Counted from the stretch's first letter, positions 34,932 to 51,200 are shown. The stretch is DNA of 64,000 nt from Mastacembelus armatus (GCF_900324485.2 NC_046648.1:1364001-1428000); one strand, 5' to 3'. Translations and numbers: made by a program. Notes: generated by a model from the letters alone, not told the origin.

Positions 34932-37900
34932 TTAGTTGGAAGAAACGATCTGGTTGATCCAGTTGCGAAGGTAGGATACACGGGCGTACACGGCAGGGGC
35001 GCGCACGTTGCAGTTAGACGTACCCCAGGACACAATACCCACAAGGGACCAAACTCCATTGTACTCACAGACCAGGGGGCCACCAGAGTCACCCTAAAAT
35101 GAGACATACACATTTTTCAGATTGACCTTTAAGAACGTGCATGGGATCATATCGTAGAATAAAACCTTGGACCATGCATGATATTGCTTCACAGTTACTG
35201 CCTAATACAGGATGTTGGCTGGTCTGACTTTTTCTAATGTACCAAAAAACAGGAAGGCAAATATGCAGCAATCATCACTCAACATTGTTGAGTAAGAGGG
35301 CAGAAAATTTATAGTCGGACAAACCAGACAAATAGTTTGATCCAGTATGTTTTTCTGTTTGCCTTTTTCAAACTCTATAAATTGATATTTTATATATTTA
35401 GTTAAAGGAACTGAACTACTAACCAAAACATTATCAATTTAGATGTGAATGTTATTTAAAATGTTTAAAAAAGTTATTCGCTTGAAAATGATTTTCCTTT
35501 CATTTAAAACAGTTTATCAATCATAATCAATTGATTTTTAACATTACTATTGATGAAAAATGATTATATACAGATGGGATACATCAATAATTTTTCACTT
35601 CCACATGTCTAAAAATAAGCAGTTAATTATTATTATAGGCTATACTTCTCATCATGTTTTGGTCTGTACTGACTTGCAGCTGATCAGTGTTTTGACTTAT
35701 TTTCTTACAAATGAGTATTTGGGCTTTGAAATGGTTGTTACCTGACAAGATGACACTCCAGAGGCTCCGGCACAGATCATGGCATCAGTAATTCTGCTTT
35801 GACCCCAGTACTGCTTGCACTGAGCAGGGCTGAGCAGAGGCAGGGCGGTCTGCTGGAGGTACCGGGGACTTGCTGAGAACGAGAAGAAAAGGAAATGAGA
35901 CTCGCTGGGCCAGTGGATTTTGTTATGGAGGTATGATGAAAATTTAGCGGTACCTTTATATTTTTTATGGAAATGTAGCTGTTCAGGTCTGTGGGTGTGT
36001 TTATGTCTGTTTGTAAATTTGTTATGTGTGTGAGGCTTTCAGAGCAGTCTCACACTCACAGGTTTGGCCTGTCTTGCCCCAGCCAGTGGTGACACATGTA
36101 GTTCCAGAGGGGATGTTGGTGCTGGAGGAGGCCAAACACACGGGAGAGACACGGGATGTCATCTGTACTGGGGAGGACAGCTTCAGAAGGGTTATGTCAT
36201 TGTTGAAGTTCTGGGCGTTGTAGAAGGGGTGAGTGAAGGCCTGGATGGATCAGAATGAAATATAACGCAATTTGGCTTCTTTACAGGTGAAGGCTTACAT
36301 TTGTACAATGAGAAATTCTTTGATGTATTATGATGTTGCTTACCTTGAAAATGGACTTGACCTGAATTGGCTCAGTGTTGGACTGACGATCATGTTCTCC
36401 CAGAATAACACGGTGATTTCCTGCACTGTAGAGGGTAATAACAGACAGGAGACTTAGGTTTTTAGGCCCCATTACAGCACTGACACTGCACTCATCAAGG
36501 TGACGAATGATATTCGTCTGAACACTGACGCTGGCAGAGTCTCTGTCTTCTGCTGGATCTGGATTGGATCTGATTTTGAGACAGTGGACCATGTGATCCT
36601 GTTACCAAGATTAGAAGACTGGATAGGCATCTCTGATACTGCGCTTAAATGGTTTAAATCATATCTTGAAGACTGTAAGCACTATGTCTCAGACCAAATG
36701 GTGTTAACATATGGGGTCCCCCGGGGGTTCATCCTTGGACCCCTTCTGTTCAATATTTACGTTTCCTTTAGGCCAGTTATTGTGCAGCAATAATGTGTAC
36801 TACCATAACTATGCAGATGACACTCAGATTTACGTACTGTATCACTCACAGCTGGTGAATATGGACCAGTTGATTCACTGTGTCACTGCATGTTGCTGTG
36901 CTGCAGTACATTCAGAACGCTGCTGCTCGGGTCCTGACTAGAACCAGAAAGTACAACCACATTACTCCTTTTTTCAGATCTCTGCACTGGCTTCCTGTCG
37001 CTCAGAGAATAGACTTTAAAACAGCACTGCTTGTGTATAAGTCTCTTCATGGCTCAGCACCACAGTACATCTCTGACATGTTGATGCCATATGAACCATC
37101 TCAAACTCTGAGAACATCAAGGACAGGCCTTCAGGACTAAACATGGAGAAGCAGCGTTTCAGTTTTATGCAGCTAAAATCTGGAATAATCTTCCTGATGA
37201 CGTTAGACAGGCCTCATCTCTGGCAATGTTCAAGTCCAAGCTACAAACTTTTCTTTTTAGCTCAGCATATGAGAACTGAAAGTGTTTTAACTGCATTCAT
37301 TCCCCTTGAATTACATTTTTATTAATTTAGTTTTTTTTTTTTTTTTAATTTCTGTTTAAGCACTCTGAATTACTCTGTGTATGAGTTGTGCCTTGCCAGA
37401 GATGGCAATGTTGGAATTTTTTTGGAAAAAAAAAAAGATTCTTACGACACACGACAGTGAGCAGCAGTGACAACCCAGTACTGGTTGATCAGGGATCCTC
37501 CACAGAAATGGAATCCAGTACCATCCTTGGAATGGAAAGATGATTATTTATTTATAAGCTATTCTTAGTTATATTTTGTTCCATCTGAATTAAACAGAGG
37601 TCGTAGCAAAACTACAGTGAGTGTTAAGAGTGCCTTTTTAGGCTACCTGAAGTGAGACCTGCCAGGGCCAGGAGCCAGACACAGCAGTCTGCCCATTTAC
37701 AATCTTGTTGTATCCACTCACTTGGGGCTTTATAGCAGGCACCCCACACCCTGAGGCCAAATTAAAAATTCAAAGAAAAACAAAATTTTTATAGCCTGCA
37801 ACAATCACAAGAATGATACCTACAATTACTACGACACTGTTACAAACATCTTTCTACAGATAAAAGCATCGTCTGATATTAAGATATTAACTACAAGTGA

Positions 37901-37951
37901 CTCACCAAGTGCAGAAACCACAAGAGCAAAACAACTGATTAGCAAGAGCAT
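34932..37951 (-). CDS. ctrl: chymotrypsin-like serine protease (CTRL), secreted zymogen
   Basis: Pancreatic S1-family digestive protease. Seven exons (37906-37951, 37647-37750, 37446-37525, 36344-36425, 36060-36240, 35742-35872, 34932-35093) join in phase into 261 residues. There is a signal peptide ([16 protein letters not shown]), a propeptide starting CGVPAIKP, the activation cut before IVNGQ, the catalytic His in VVTAAHC, Asp in NNDITLLK and Ser in GDSGGP. The residue six before the catalytic Ser (position 189, chymotrypsin numbering) is Ser, giving chymotrypsin-type specificity; position 216 is Gly, but 226 is Ala (RAPAVYARV) rather than the usual Gly. Zebrafish ctrl has the same overall sequence pattern. 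Intron 3 carries a LINE in the opposite direction. Confidence 0.95.
36455..37405 (+). mobile_element. L2-like LINE fragment in ctrl intron 3
   Basis: Plus-strand pieces of a non-LTR reverse transcriptase: [15 protein letters not shown], then [26 protein letters not shown] and YADDTQIYV (the catalytic YADD box), then after a deletion the C-terminal [17 protein letters not shown] and [20 protein letters not shown]. The frames are broken at several points and a central piece is missing. The 3' end has a T-rich run and an end like that at 26150-26192. It begins only about 30 bases from the acceptor of ctrl exon 4 and is antisense to ctrl. Confidence 0.85.
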
Positions 37952-38897
37952 GGCCTATTTTGGTCGGGATTCACCTTCCTGAGTTGCAGCTGTGCCGGAT
38001 ACTGGCTTTTATATGTGCACCTAACACTCTTGACCTTCAGTTCCATGTGTAATGTAAGGTACTCACCACTCCAACAGGTACGACAGTCTGGGAAGAGAAC
38101 ATCTGGTGATAAGCACCTGAACTGAAAACACTGAAACACGTAGTCTTATCCTGATGTTTATTCTTTTCTTGTGCACGTGACTTTAAGCAGACACATTCTT
38201 GCATAATAAAAGCTCAGTTTTCTTTAATTGAACAATAAACATGTTCGTCAACTAATTAGTATTTTTTTGCACCACATTCAGGATGTTAAGATGCATAGGC
38301 CCTTGCTTGCATGTTTCAGAAAAAGGGGAAAATGCTGTAAATAAATGCTTCATTGGAACGGTGCATATTTTTAAGTGGTAACATTTCCTTTTTAGACTAG
38401 CTTATACACAGGAAAAATGATAGTGATCACAACCACTGTGGTCTAGGAACCTATTTATATGCAGCACATTTAAATAACAACTGTTTGAATATGAAGCTGC
38501 AAGAAAAGGTTTTTGCACTATCGGCAAGTTTCTTTTGCACGTTTTTCATATCTGATCTTTGCTAAAGTTACAGATATCAACCAGCACAATCATTCTAAGT
38601 TGATCTTGATCTTTAATATCTTTACTCAACACACCTGTTAACTACACAAAGTGATGCTGGGCAAAGTATTAGAAACTGTTTTAATAACTGGTTGAATCCA
38701 TTTTTGGCAGAAATAAGTTCAAGCAAGTGCTTTTTGTAGCCGTGGAAGACCTGCACAACATTAAGGAGGAATTTTGTGTTCTTCAGCTCAGCCATGTTCT
38801 TAGGATGTCTGGTGTAAATGGGTGTCATGAGGACATACCATAGCCAGAATGTGGATTTTGTGTTTCTGAAGCTATTCTGTGGTAGATTTACTTTGAT
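37952..38897. other. ctrl upstream region
   Basis: This should hold the ctrl promoter, just right of 37951. I see a TATA-like stretch on the minus strand (plus GCTTTTATATGTGC, near 38010) about 60 bases ahead of the start codon, a good position for a short 5' leader. Beyond about 38200 nothing is recognised. Confidence 0.5.
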
Positions 38898-38912
38898 GTG
38901 TAGGAGCATTGT

Positions 38913-39566
38913 TGTGTGTAAGTGAGAGGGACTCAAGTAGAACGGTGAGGTTACAGGGAGAAGAGGTGAAGAAGGTGGAGGATTTTAAGTACCTAGGGTC
39001 AACAGTCCAGAGCAACGGAGAGTGTGGAAAAGAAGTGAAGAGACGTGTGCAAGCAGGTTGGAATGGGTGGAGGAAAGTGTCAGGTGTGATGTGTGACAAA
39101 AGAGTGTCAGCAAAAATGAAAGGAAAGGTGTACAAGACAGTGGTGAGACCAGCAATGTTGTCTGGTTTAGAGACAGTGGCACTGAGACAGGAGGCAGAGC
39201 TGGAGGTAGCAGAGCTGAAGATGTTGAGGTTCTCTCTGGGAGTGACGAGGATGGATAGGATCAGGAATGAGGACATCAGAGGGACAGCTCATGTTAGATG
39301 GTTTGGAGAAAAAGCCAACGAAGCCAGATTGAGATGGTTTGGACATGTTCAGAGGAGGGACAGTGAATACATTGGTAAAAGGATGCTGAGGTTAGAGCTG
39401 CCAGGAAAGAGGCCTAGAGGAAGACCAAAGAGGAGGTTCTTGGATGTAGTGAAGGAGGACATGAGGATAGTTGGTGTGGGTGAGGAGGATACAGAGGATA
39501 GGGTTAAATGGAGGCAGATGATTGGCTGTGGTGACCCCTGAAGGGAGCAGCCCAAAGGAGAAGAAG
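38913..39566 (+). mobile_element. RTE-type LINE, 5'-truncated insertion with target-site duplication
   Basis: Encodes the last ~200 residues of an RTE-clade reverse transcriptase: [64 protein letters not shown] and [10 protein letters not shown]-stop, all in one open frame, followed by the GAAGAAG tail. The insert is bracketed by the 14-base direct repeat TGTAGGAGCATTGT at 38899-38912 and 39567-39580, so both insertion ends are fixed. The open frame, exact repeat and near identity to the 19738 copy point to a young insertion. Being 5'-truncated, it cannot move on its own. Confidence 0.92.
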
Positions 39567-39639
39567 TGTAGGAGCATTGTCTTATATACCACATTTCTAC
39601 GCTCAAATGCAGTCAAAGTGGTTTTGCACTATTTGCCCA

Positions 39640-39720
39640 TTCAATTCAATTCAATTCAATTCAATTTTATTTGTATAGCGCCAAATCACAATACAAATCA
39701 TCTCAAGGCACTTTACAAAA
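39640..39720 (+). repeat. short fish retroposon tail with CAATT array
   Basis: A pentamer array (CAATT, about five copies, 39640-39666) is followed by TTGTATAGCGCCAAATCAC and CAAGGCACTTTACAAAA. This is a very common teleost element end, related to L2/SINE 3' tails. A diverged relative (TTTATATAGCACATCTCAT, then CAAAGTGCTTTACAG) lies at 59590-59650. Confidence 0.6.
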
Positions 39721-40247
39721 ACTAAAACTAAAAACCCAACAATTCCCTTATGAGCAAGCACTAACCACCAACCCTTTATTTAGTTCATGGTCAACCTGCC
39801 GAGACACAGCCATTATATCACCCAGCTTCTTCTGAGCCTCTTGGAGCCAGTATTATTACATTTTCTTGCTACTGTACTGTAAGTAACGATATTTAAAATA
39901 TAGACCACAAGAAGCAGAGCGCTTTTTCCAGTCAGAATCCCAGTGATGGTCTTTATTCATGAAATCTTAGGAAATAATGTAACAGATAAAAATAAATGAC
40001 TTTTGAGAGTTGTCAGGCAAATCATGAATGGAGACTTATGAAGACAACAACTATGATTATGTGTTAGATGACTGAAGTGTGTGTGAGTGTCAGATTTAGT
40101 TCCTTAGATTTTCTAAATATTTTATCAAGATTTCACCTGCAAATAAGCCTGTGATGTAATATTTGCTGGATGCATATTCCAGCTTAGAATAACTTTAAGG
40201 TTTGTACAAGTGGATGTTGGGATCTGAAGCAAAGAAATCTGCACTGT

Positions 40248-43022
<2,775 letters not shown>

Positions 43023-43972
43023 CCTAGATAAACAGGAGAACAAGCGCATGTATTCATCATTACAGAAGAAACGCTTTTCTGATGTTTACTGTGGTAATTA
43101 TGCTGCATTCTTATTATTTAAAAACATGTTTGTATTTACACAGGTGTAGACAGACACTTCTTTATTATTATATATGTCCAGGTGGTTGAGTGGCATCCAT
43201 GATACTTAAACAACCCACTGACACTTGACACCACAGGACTGGATTATGTCACACTGCCCTTTAATCACCTCTCAGCAGCAGAACACTGCAGGCTGAGGCT
43301 GCTGTGAGGCCACTGACCATGCAATAGTGATCTGTGTGTCGATTTTTCCAACAGCTGACCTCAGATAGTTTACGGCGACTATAAAAAGTATCAGCATATC
43401 TATATGGCAATAAGTGCAAGTCCAGAGACCATAGTGAGCAGGTTCATTATAAAACAAGGGGCTTGATGACACACTATATAGAGCTTAAAGTTTCAGTAAC
43501 AGACACAAAAAAGCCTCTTGGTACCACATGTCTAGGGGCTGTGCTCGTGCAAAACCAGCAGACTGTGGCAGGAAACTGAGCACCTCTACGAAGAGCGAAA
43601 ACATACATCTGTGTACACTGTACCACGCATGAGACTTCATTGGTTCAAGTTTAATGCTTTTTAAATGATCTGTCTTTGCCCTGTATGTTTAATAAGAGAA
43701 AGTAGAAACTTCTTTGCTATTTGGTTGTGCAACCCAGACCAGAAAAATGCTGACACAGTGTTTCACTGCTTTCTAAACCCTCACTGTGACAAATGAATCA
43801 GAAAAACTATCACTAGGCATCCACTATGTGTTTTTTTCCCCAGGGATCCAACTTCAGCTGACCATGCAAATCGTGCAAGCCTCATTTTTTGGCAGTTAAG
43901 CTGTTAAAGGCACAAACAGGACAAAGTATGAAGCCAGGCCGGCCGACGCAGTGCTTCTTACAGAAGGTGTTA

Positions 43973-44150
43973 CCTTGTGGCGTCAGATGTTCGAGACTTC
44001 AGAGTTACTGAGTTACAGTGGATCTTTGTTTTGTGAGCTCCTCTCCAGGACTCCTGGCAGGCGGACTAAGGGAGCGAGCATCTGCTTCCCTGTGTATATA
44101 AAGCTCTGTGCAGGGTGTCAGGTGACTCCACCAAGGAAAGTTCTAGGCCC
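43973..44150 (-). promoter_or_regulatory. hspa8: hspa8 promoter and untranslated exon 1
   Basis: On the minus strand a TATA-like box lies at about 44094-44101. It is preceded (44135-44144) by a heat-shock-element pair, GAA-nn-TTC. About 30 bases after the TATA box an untranslated exon would start, ending at a good donor (CACAAG/GTAACA) near 43973. The acceptor for the coding exon (TTTATCTAG) directly precedes the start codon at 43022, giving an intron of about 0.95 kb. This exon-1 layout is the usual HSPA8 structure. The transcription start is inferred. Confidence 0.6.
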
Positions 44151-44834
44151 ATTTCACTGACTGGGTTTACTTGGAAAACAACAAGCATGCTGCTGCTATC
44201 TCAGTAGCTCTGTGCTAGTTAAACAAATCAAAGTAAAATTTCTAAATGTCAACTGATAAGAGAAATGATCTGACATCATTTCAGATTTTCATCATGTGAG
44301 CACTGCTCTATTGTGGTTACTCCTCTTCTGTATCGCTAACGAATTATGAATACTGGCAATACAACCCAAAATAATCTGGTTATTTATATTGTCTATATAT
44401 TTTCTCTATTTTAAGACATTATATTTTCTTTCCCTTCACTGCTTGGTCCCTCTGCAGCTCAGAAACTACATTTCTATTCTTGTTACTTAAGGGTCTGGAC
44501 ACATAGGCTATCAGGCATTAAATATAGCACCACTTGCTGTGACACTGAATCTTAATGTTGAGACGCTGTCAAGTAGTTGTTTTTTTCTAGCCTGAATTAT
44601 TGCCTAACTCTGAAGAATAAATCATCTAAAGGTATGATTCTGAAGTAAAACAAGATTATTTCAGTAACTTTAATGTAATAAATACAGTACATTTATAATA
44701 AATAGCATTTATCAGTACGTAATTTCCTTTAACAATAAAAAGTAAGACAAACAACATGTGCCATCAAAACTCCAAATATGTTCCCTGCTACATTACAGTT
44801 TCATAAGAGTCTTTGGCATCGGGTAGTTAAAATT
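44151..44834. other. hspa8-TBC gene gap
   Basis: AT-rich DNA between the hspa8 promoter and the 3' end of the TBC gene. The right part is probably the 3' untranslated region of the TBC gene; no repeat or gene is recognised. Confidence 0.5.
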
Positions 44835-47800
44835 TCACTTTAAAACAAACAAACTGCGGAGTTGATAAAGAAAGTCCTCTTCTTTGCTCTTGTGCGCCCT
44901 GCAGCGCCCATTCATATAGTCCCAAGCACAGCGCTTGCAGTAGTTATAGAAGTGCTGCTCGGCTTTCTTCAGAGTGCTGTTCAGGTCCAGTGTTCCCTGA
45001 AGGCTGCGCAGAGCCACAACAGTTTTACCAAGACATTCAGACAGATTTAAAAACACACAATCCCTTTTTTTGTGATATGTCTTAGCATATGGTCAAACCT
45101 GCTCGTGAACTGGATGAGCTCGACATCATCCCGGCAACGCAGCAGAGACTCTCTGTTCTCCAGCAGTATGACTGCACAGATGAAGAGCTCAAGTCCAGCT
45201 GTGTTTAATTAAACTGATTGGACTTGATTAGGAAAGGCACACACCTGTCTATATAAGACCTTACAGCTCACAGTGCATGTCAGAGCAAATGAGAATCATG
45301 AGGTCGAAGGAACTGCCCAAGGAGCTCAGAGACAGAATTGTGGCACGGCACAGATCTGGCCAAGGTTACAAAAGAATTTCTGCAGCACTCAAGGTTCCTA
45401 AGAGCACAGTGGCCTCCATAATCCTCAAATGGAAAAGTTTGGGACGACCAGAACTCTTCCTAGACCTGGCCGTCCAGCCAAACTGAGCAATCGTGGGAGA
45501 AGAGCCTTGGTGAGAGAGGTAAAGAAGAACCCAAAGATCACTGTGGCTGAGCTCCAGAGATGCAGTAGGGAGATGGGAGAAAGTTCCACAAAGTCAACTA
45601 TCACTGCAGCCCTCCACCAGTCGGGGCTTTATGGCAGAGTGGCCCGACGGAAGCCTCTCCTCAGTGCAAGACACATGAAAGCCCACATAGAGTTTGCCAA
45701 AAAACACATGAAGGACTCCCAGACTATGAGAAATAAGATTCTCTGGTCTGATAAGACCAAGATTGAACTTTTTGGCGTTAATTCTAAGCGGTATGTGTGG
45801 AGAAAACCAAGCACTGCTCATCACCTGCCCAATACAATCCCTACAGTGAAACATGGTGGTGGGAGCATCATGTTGTGGGGGTGTTTTTCAGCTGCAGGGA
45901 CAGGACGACTGGTTGCACTTCAAGGAAAGATGAATGCGGCCAAGTACAGAGATATCCTGGAAGAAAACCTCTTCCAGAGTGCTCAGGACCTCAGACTGGG
46001 CCGAAGGTTCACCTTTCAACAGGACAATGACCCTAAGCACACAGCTAAAATAACAAAGGAGTGGCTTCGGAACAACTCTGTGACCGTTCTTGACTGGCCC
46101 AGCCAGAGCCCTGACCTAAACCCAATTGAGCATCTCTGGAGAGACCTGAAAATGGCTGTCCACCAACGTTCACCATCCAACCTGACAGAACTGGAGAGGA
46201 TCTGCAAGGAAGAATGGCAGAGGATCCCCAAATCCAGGTGTGAAAAACTTGTTGCATCATTCCCAAGAAGACTCATGGCTGTACTAGCTCAAAAGGGTGC
46301 TTCTACTCAATACTGAGCACAGGGTCTGAATACTTATGACCATGTGATATTTCAGTTTTTCTTTTTTAATAAATTTGCAAAAATTTCTACATTTCTGGTT
46401 TTTTCTGTCAAGATGGGGTGCTGAGTGTACATTAATGAGAAATAAAATGAACTTTTTTGATTTTGGCAAATGGCTGCAATGACACAAAGAGTGAAAAATT
46501 TAAAGGGGTCTGAATACTTTCCGTACCCACTGTATAAGTCATGATATTTAACAGACATATCCCTAAACATTCGGCCGACCTGAGATAAGCTTCACCTGTG
46601 CTGTAGTTTCGTGCCAGCCTTTCCTGATAGCGGGCTCGGTCTACCTGTTGGGAGATGAGCTCCAGGTGGTCACAGCTCAGGATCTCGAACAAACGTAACG
46701 CGTCACTGTGTTCAAACTCCCTCTGGAAACCCAGCAGCAGCCACCTTCAAAGGGGAGGCAACAACATAGTGTGCATGTGGAATTAGAGTACATTCAGAGG
46801 TCTACACAGATCTACCTGTGGCAGAAGGTGAAGCTCTCCATGTTGTCTGTGGCTAGGTGAGCATAAAGCTGTGGATCCAGTTCCTTCAAGAGGGCTGCCT
46901 CCAACTCTTAAAGATAGAAAACAGTCTTTCACATACATGATGTTTTTTTACAGCATGAAAAATAAACACACTAAGATGCATATTTAAACATATACATATC
47001 TATCCCACCTATTTTTCTGTGCAGACCATCAGCCCTGAAGTCTTTTGAGAATTTCTCCATGTAGCAGGAGAAGCTCCAGAAAGTGTCGACCTCTGAATGA
47101 AGAACCTCCAGGAAGCGGCTGCAGAGGTCATTCATTCCCTGGGCGTAACTGACCTCTGGATCAGTGATGTAGAGACAGACACGTGTGTTTAATAGCACAG
47201 CCTCTAAAGCTGTCTGACCTAGTCAGGGCCAGGTAACCTGAAGTGGGTTTGTTCTTGTTGTTTACCTGGATGAAAAGCAGCATAAGTGATGAGGATATCT
47301 CTCAACACTAACAGATTGCCTGACCCTTCACCCCTGTGGACAAAAAAAAGAAAATAGTATAGCATATGTTAGCTGTATTAGTCAAACATCTCAGCAGAAA
47401 TGTATTTTATATTCAACATAAGGAGTTATGTACTTTATTACTGGTGTGAGATCTCAGTTGTCAAAAAGATGTGATGTTTTATTACAACGACTTGGAAGTT
47501 AGTTTACATGAATTGACTTGACTTTCACAGTGACTTTCATTTTTAAATATACGGCACTTTCAGCAGTTTCAGAAGTAGTTATTACTGATCCCTACACTAA
47601 TGCTGTATCTGTTGACACATAACGTCTGCTCACACTCACTGGTAGTAGCTCAGGTCCCTGTTAGTTCTTGGTACATCCTTGTCAATGATTCGAATGGCTT
47701 CCTGCAGCTCCCCACGATCAAAAACGACTCGCTCAAATAGTATCTGTTAACAGGAAGGAAGTATATAGATTATGTGATTATATAAAGTCTACTGATCACA

Positions 47801-48226
47801 ATCTCACCATGTCTACAGCTCTAGTGGAGTATTTGACTCTTTCTCTTTTGAGCTAGGAAAACCAGTAACAATGCATGACTTGTAAAAAAGGTTTTTATTT
47901 GAGTAATCTATAATCTATTCCTAAGTACTTTCACTCTTTAAACAAAAGTGCTAAAACAGCAAATAATCCCAAAAGTTAAAGTTGCTTAGGAAAATAAGAT
48001 CCTGCTGTGTCAGCACAGTAAAGACAACACACACCATGCGACTAAAAACTGACTTTGCTTCCTTAACACAACAATAAAAGAATGAAACCTGGCTGTAAGA
48101 ACCATAAAAAGCAAACACAGAGTCCACTGTGCCTCTTACAAAATAGTGCCTGCATGATGTTCTAGCAGCTGAGTGACTGCTATGTGAAGTATGTGGTGCG
48201 GGTTTGAAAAAAGGGGGTCGGGGTGT

Positions 48227-48266
<40 letters not shown>

Positions 48267-51200
48267 TAAAGGGGGGAGTTGTGTTGCCTGTATATTTGGA
48301 GTTTAGCACAGTATTCAGAAGTCTAATGGCTTCTGGGTAAAGGCAGTTTGTAGGCCTTGTTTGTGTGTTCATGGTTCTGTAATGTTCCCTGGCGGCAGGA
48401 GTGTGACTGTGTCGTGAGTGTGTGTTGTCTTTGATGAAGGTGTGGGCCCTCCTCATGTCCCTGCTGGTTTACATGTCATCTAATGTTGGGAAGGCTGCTC
48501 CACGGATCAACTGTGAGGTTTTTACATCACACTGGAGAGGTTTCCTGTCCCCAGCGGTGCGTTCTCCGTACCCCACATATTGCGATGGAGCTGGTGATGA
48601 CGCTCTCCACTGTACATCTGTAAAAACCAAACCAAACTTCCTCAGCCCTCTCAGGAAGTACAGTCTGTGTTGAGCTTTCTTTAGGAGTTGATGGCTGTTG
48701 TGAGACCAGGTGAGATTCTTGACCATGTAGGTTTCAAAGAATTTAAAGGTTTTCACCCTCTCTCCTGTCTCACCAATGTAATTTGGTTATGGCTGCTCCT
48801 TCCTCCTCCTCTTCATAGGATGAATAACCACCTCCTTGGTCTTGTCTGCATTTAAGGAGAGATTATTTTCCTATTATTTTACGACGTCTTCCCTCGATCA
48901 TCCGCAAACTTCGTAATGCTGATGTCAGTCTGGGAGGCCACATAGGTGAAGATCATATACAGCAGTGGGCTCAGAATACAACCCTGTGGAGTCCCTGTGC
49001 TTACAGTTCTGATGTCAGATGCTCTTTGTCCAACTGTCCAACTTTGATCTGTCCGTTAAGAAGGTCAGCAACAATTAACCAGGGTGAGGGGCTTTTTGGA
49101 GTTAAGGTATGACCTTATTTAATGCTCCTCTGTTGGTAGTCTGATGTAATGATGAGGATCTGTGATAGTGTAGTAGCTTTAATCTGTACTGTCTCTCAGC
49201 CTGTCTGACTGATCTACACGGGCTATATCTGGTCCTTTTGAAGTCCTCAGCATTGCCAAATGTAGAAGAGCTCCTGGAATTCACAGTTGATCCAGGGTTT
49301 GTCTTTGGGATAGAACATATAGTGTCTTGTGGGAATGATGTTTTCAGTGCACGTTTGAATATAATGAGTGACAGCTGCAGCGTACTCCTCCATGTCTACA
49401 GTAGATTCCCCTCTTACTGAAGCAATTTTAAACACACCCCAGTCTGTACTCTGAAAAAAATCAATTCAGGTTACTCATTCCACACTTTGATAGTTTCATT
49501 GACCGGGGGTAGTTGTCTCTATCATGGATAATGTCCCTAAACAACTGAACCAAAGAAGAAATGCATTAAAGATAAAATGAAAAAATATAGATTGGAATTA
49601 CACTCTACCACTTATATGTAAGTGATCTAACCTGTGCCTGAAGCTCCAAGAATGCCAGTCTGTCCCTGACCTCCTCAGACTGGTCCTGGGTCTGTTGCTG
49701 GGCCTGTGCTTGCCTCTCATCAAAGTACCTGACAGCTGCCACCAGCTCAGCTGCAATGGAGTCACAATATTTGGTCATTATGTCATAAAAAAGAGCGAGT
49801 AGGCCAGTGAAATGATAAAAAAAGACAACTAGAGGTTTGAAATGTTAACACATTTGCTTGATCGTGACAGTCTGTGCATGTTAATGTCTTTACCATCGGT
49901 GCCGTTGAGGTGCAGCCGCACAGCCGAAGGAAAGACCTGCTGCCACTTTCTCTTCATGACCTTGTATCGTACCAGCAGCTGCTCCTGCAGCAGAGAGCGC
50001 TCTGAGGCTGTGGAGCTGCACGGGTACATCCCAAACAGGAAACGCCACGCCAGGCCACGCTCAGCGGGAGACACACCACCTTCATACAGATTGAAAACTT
50101 TTGAATCATTTACAGTATAACTTCATCATATAACTGACTCTTCAGTGTTTTCAAGCCAAGAGGTTTGATCAATTATCACTCAGTCAAACCAAATACCAGT
50201 TTGCGTTACATAAGTATGAGAGATTTGCTAATGGGGAAAGGAAAATCTCGATAGCAAATCCAGTGAACTCTGCCCTGCTTTGCCCAGGATTTGAGATGTC
50301 TTATGTAACATCTTGCTCTGCAGGTTCTTTAATCTTTATTTCCCATGTTTGCAGAGGTGGAATGTGCTTAAAGCCCAGGGGGCTGCTGTGGGAGTTTCCA
50401 CATTCCTGCTCACACATGACAGACTCAGTGTGATGTTTCACCAGTGAGAAAAAATCCTCTGTGCAAATGTTTCCAGCAAACATGAAAACAACCAACAAAC
50501 ATCCTGAGAGATTGCACAGATGAGTTGACACCTTTGTGCACTGGAGCCCGTTCTGAAACACTAATCCAGACGTATCTTAATTCCCTATTTGACTAAATAC
50601 TGTCTGCCCTTTGAGTCTCATGTGACTTTGTTCTGCCCCTCAGACATCTGACCCATAAATAAATAGTATGTGGAGTCTTCATCTCACTTAGTCATGCTGG
50701 AGGTCTGTACTCGAGGGGGTATGGTGCCCAGTAAAATGTTAGATTTCAGAGAATGGTGTCACTGTGGCTCAGCTAATGTCCTGCAGCAACGCATCACTTG
50801 ACGTCCGCTTGGACTACAGCAACGCTCACAATCCACTGATGCATCAGGACATGTGATAATAAAAATCACCCTTGAATTATCTACTGAACCGTACAATAGT
50901 CCTAATGTGAGGATACAGCTTTACTGTTCTTTAATCTCATGAGACAAATTTCCTAATGTGGAAACACTCGCATAACTTTAAAAAACTAGAAATCACCATC
51001 TGGTTTGTGTTTAACCATATCAGGCCTCGTCAAGCCACTTTGTTAGGTCCAGCTGTGACCGTCCTCCACATGGTGGCTGTACACACACTGACACACAACA
51101 GTGAAGGCTTGAATCTCACAGCATCAGCACAGCCTTTATATTTAGAGTGGGAACTGTGGGATTAGGGTTCTGCTGGTCCTGTTGAGACCTCAGGTTCTAC

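Noticed and set aside
43985-44005. A second heat-shock element (TTCGAGACTTC) in the hspa8 leader
   Set aside because: The spacing of the GAA/TTC units does not fit the 5-base period, so it is not counted.
48136-48456. 106-codon frame containing an HT repeat
   Set aside because: It is the degraded C-terminus of a LINE running into a TG microsatellite, not a gene.
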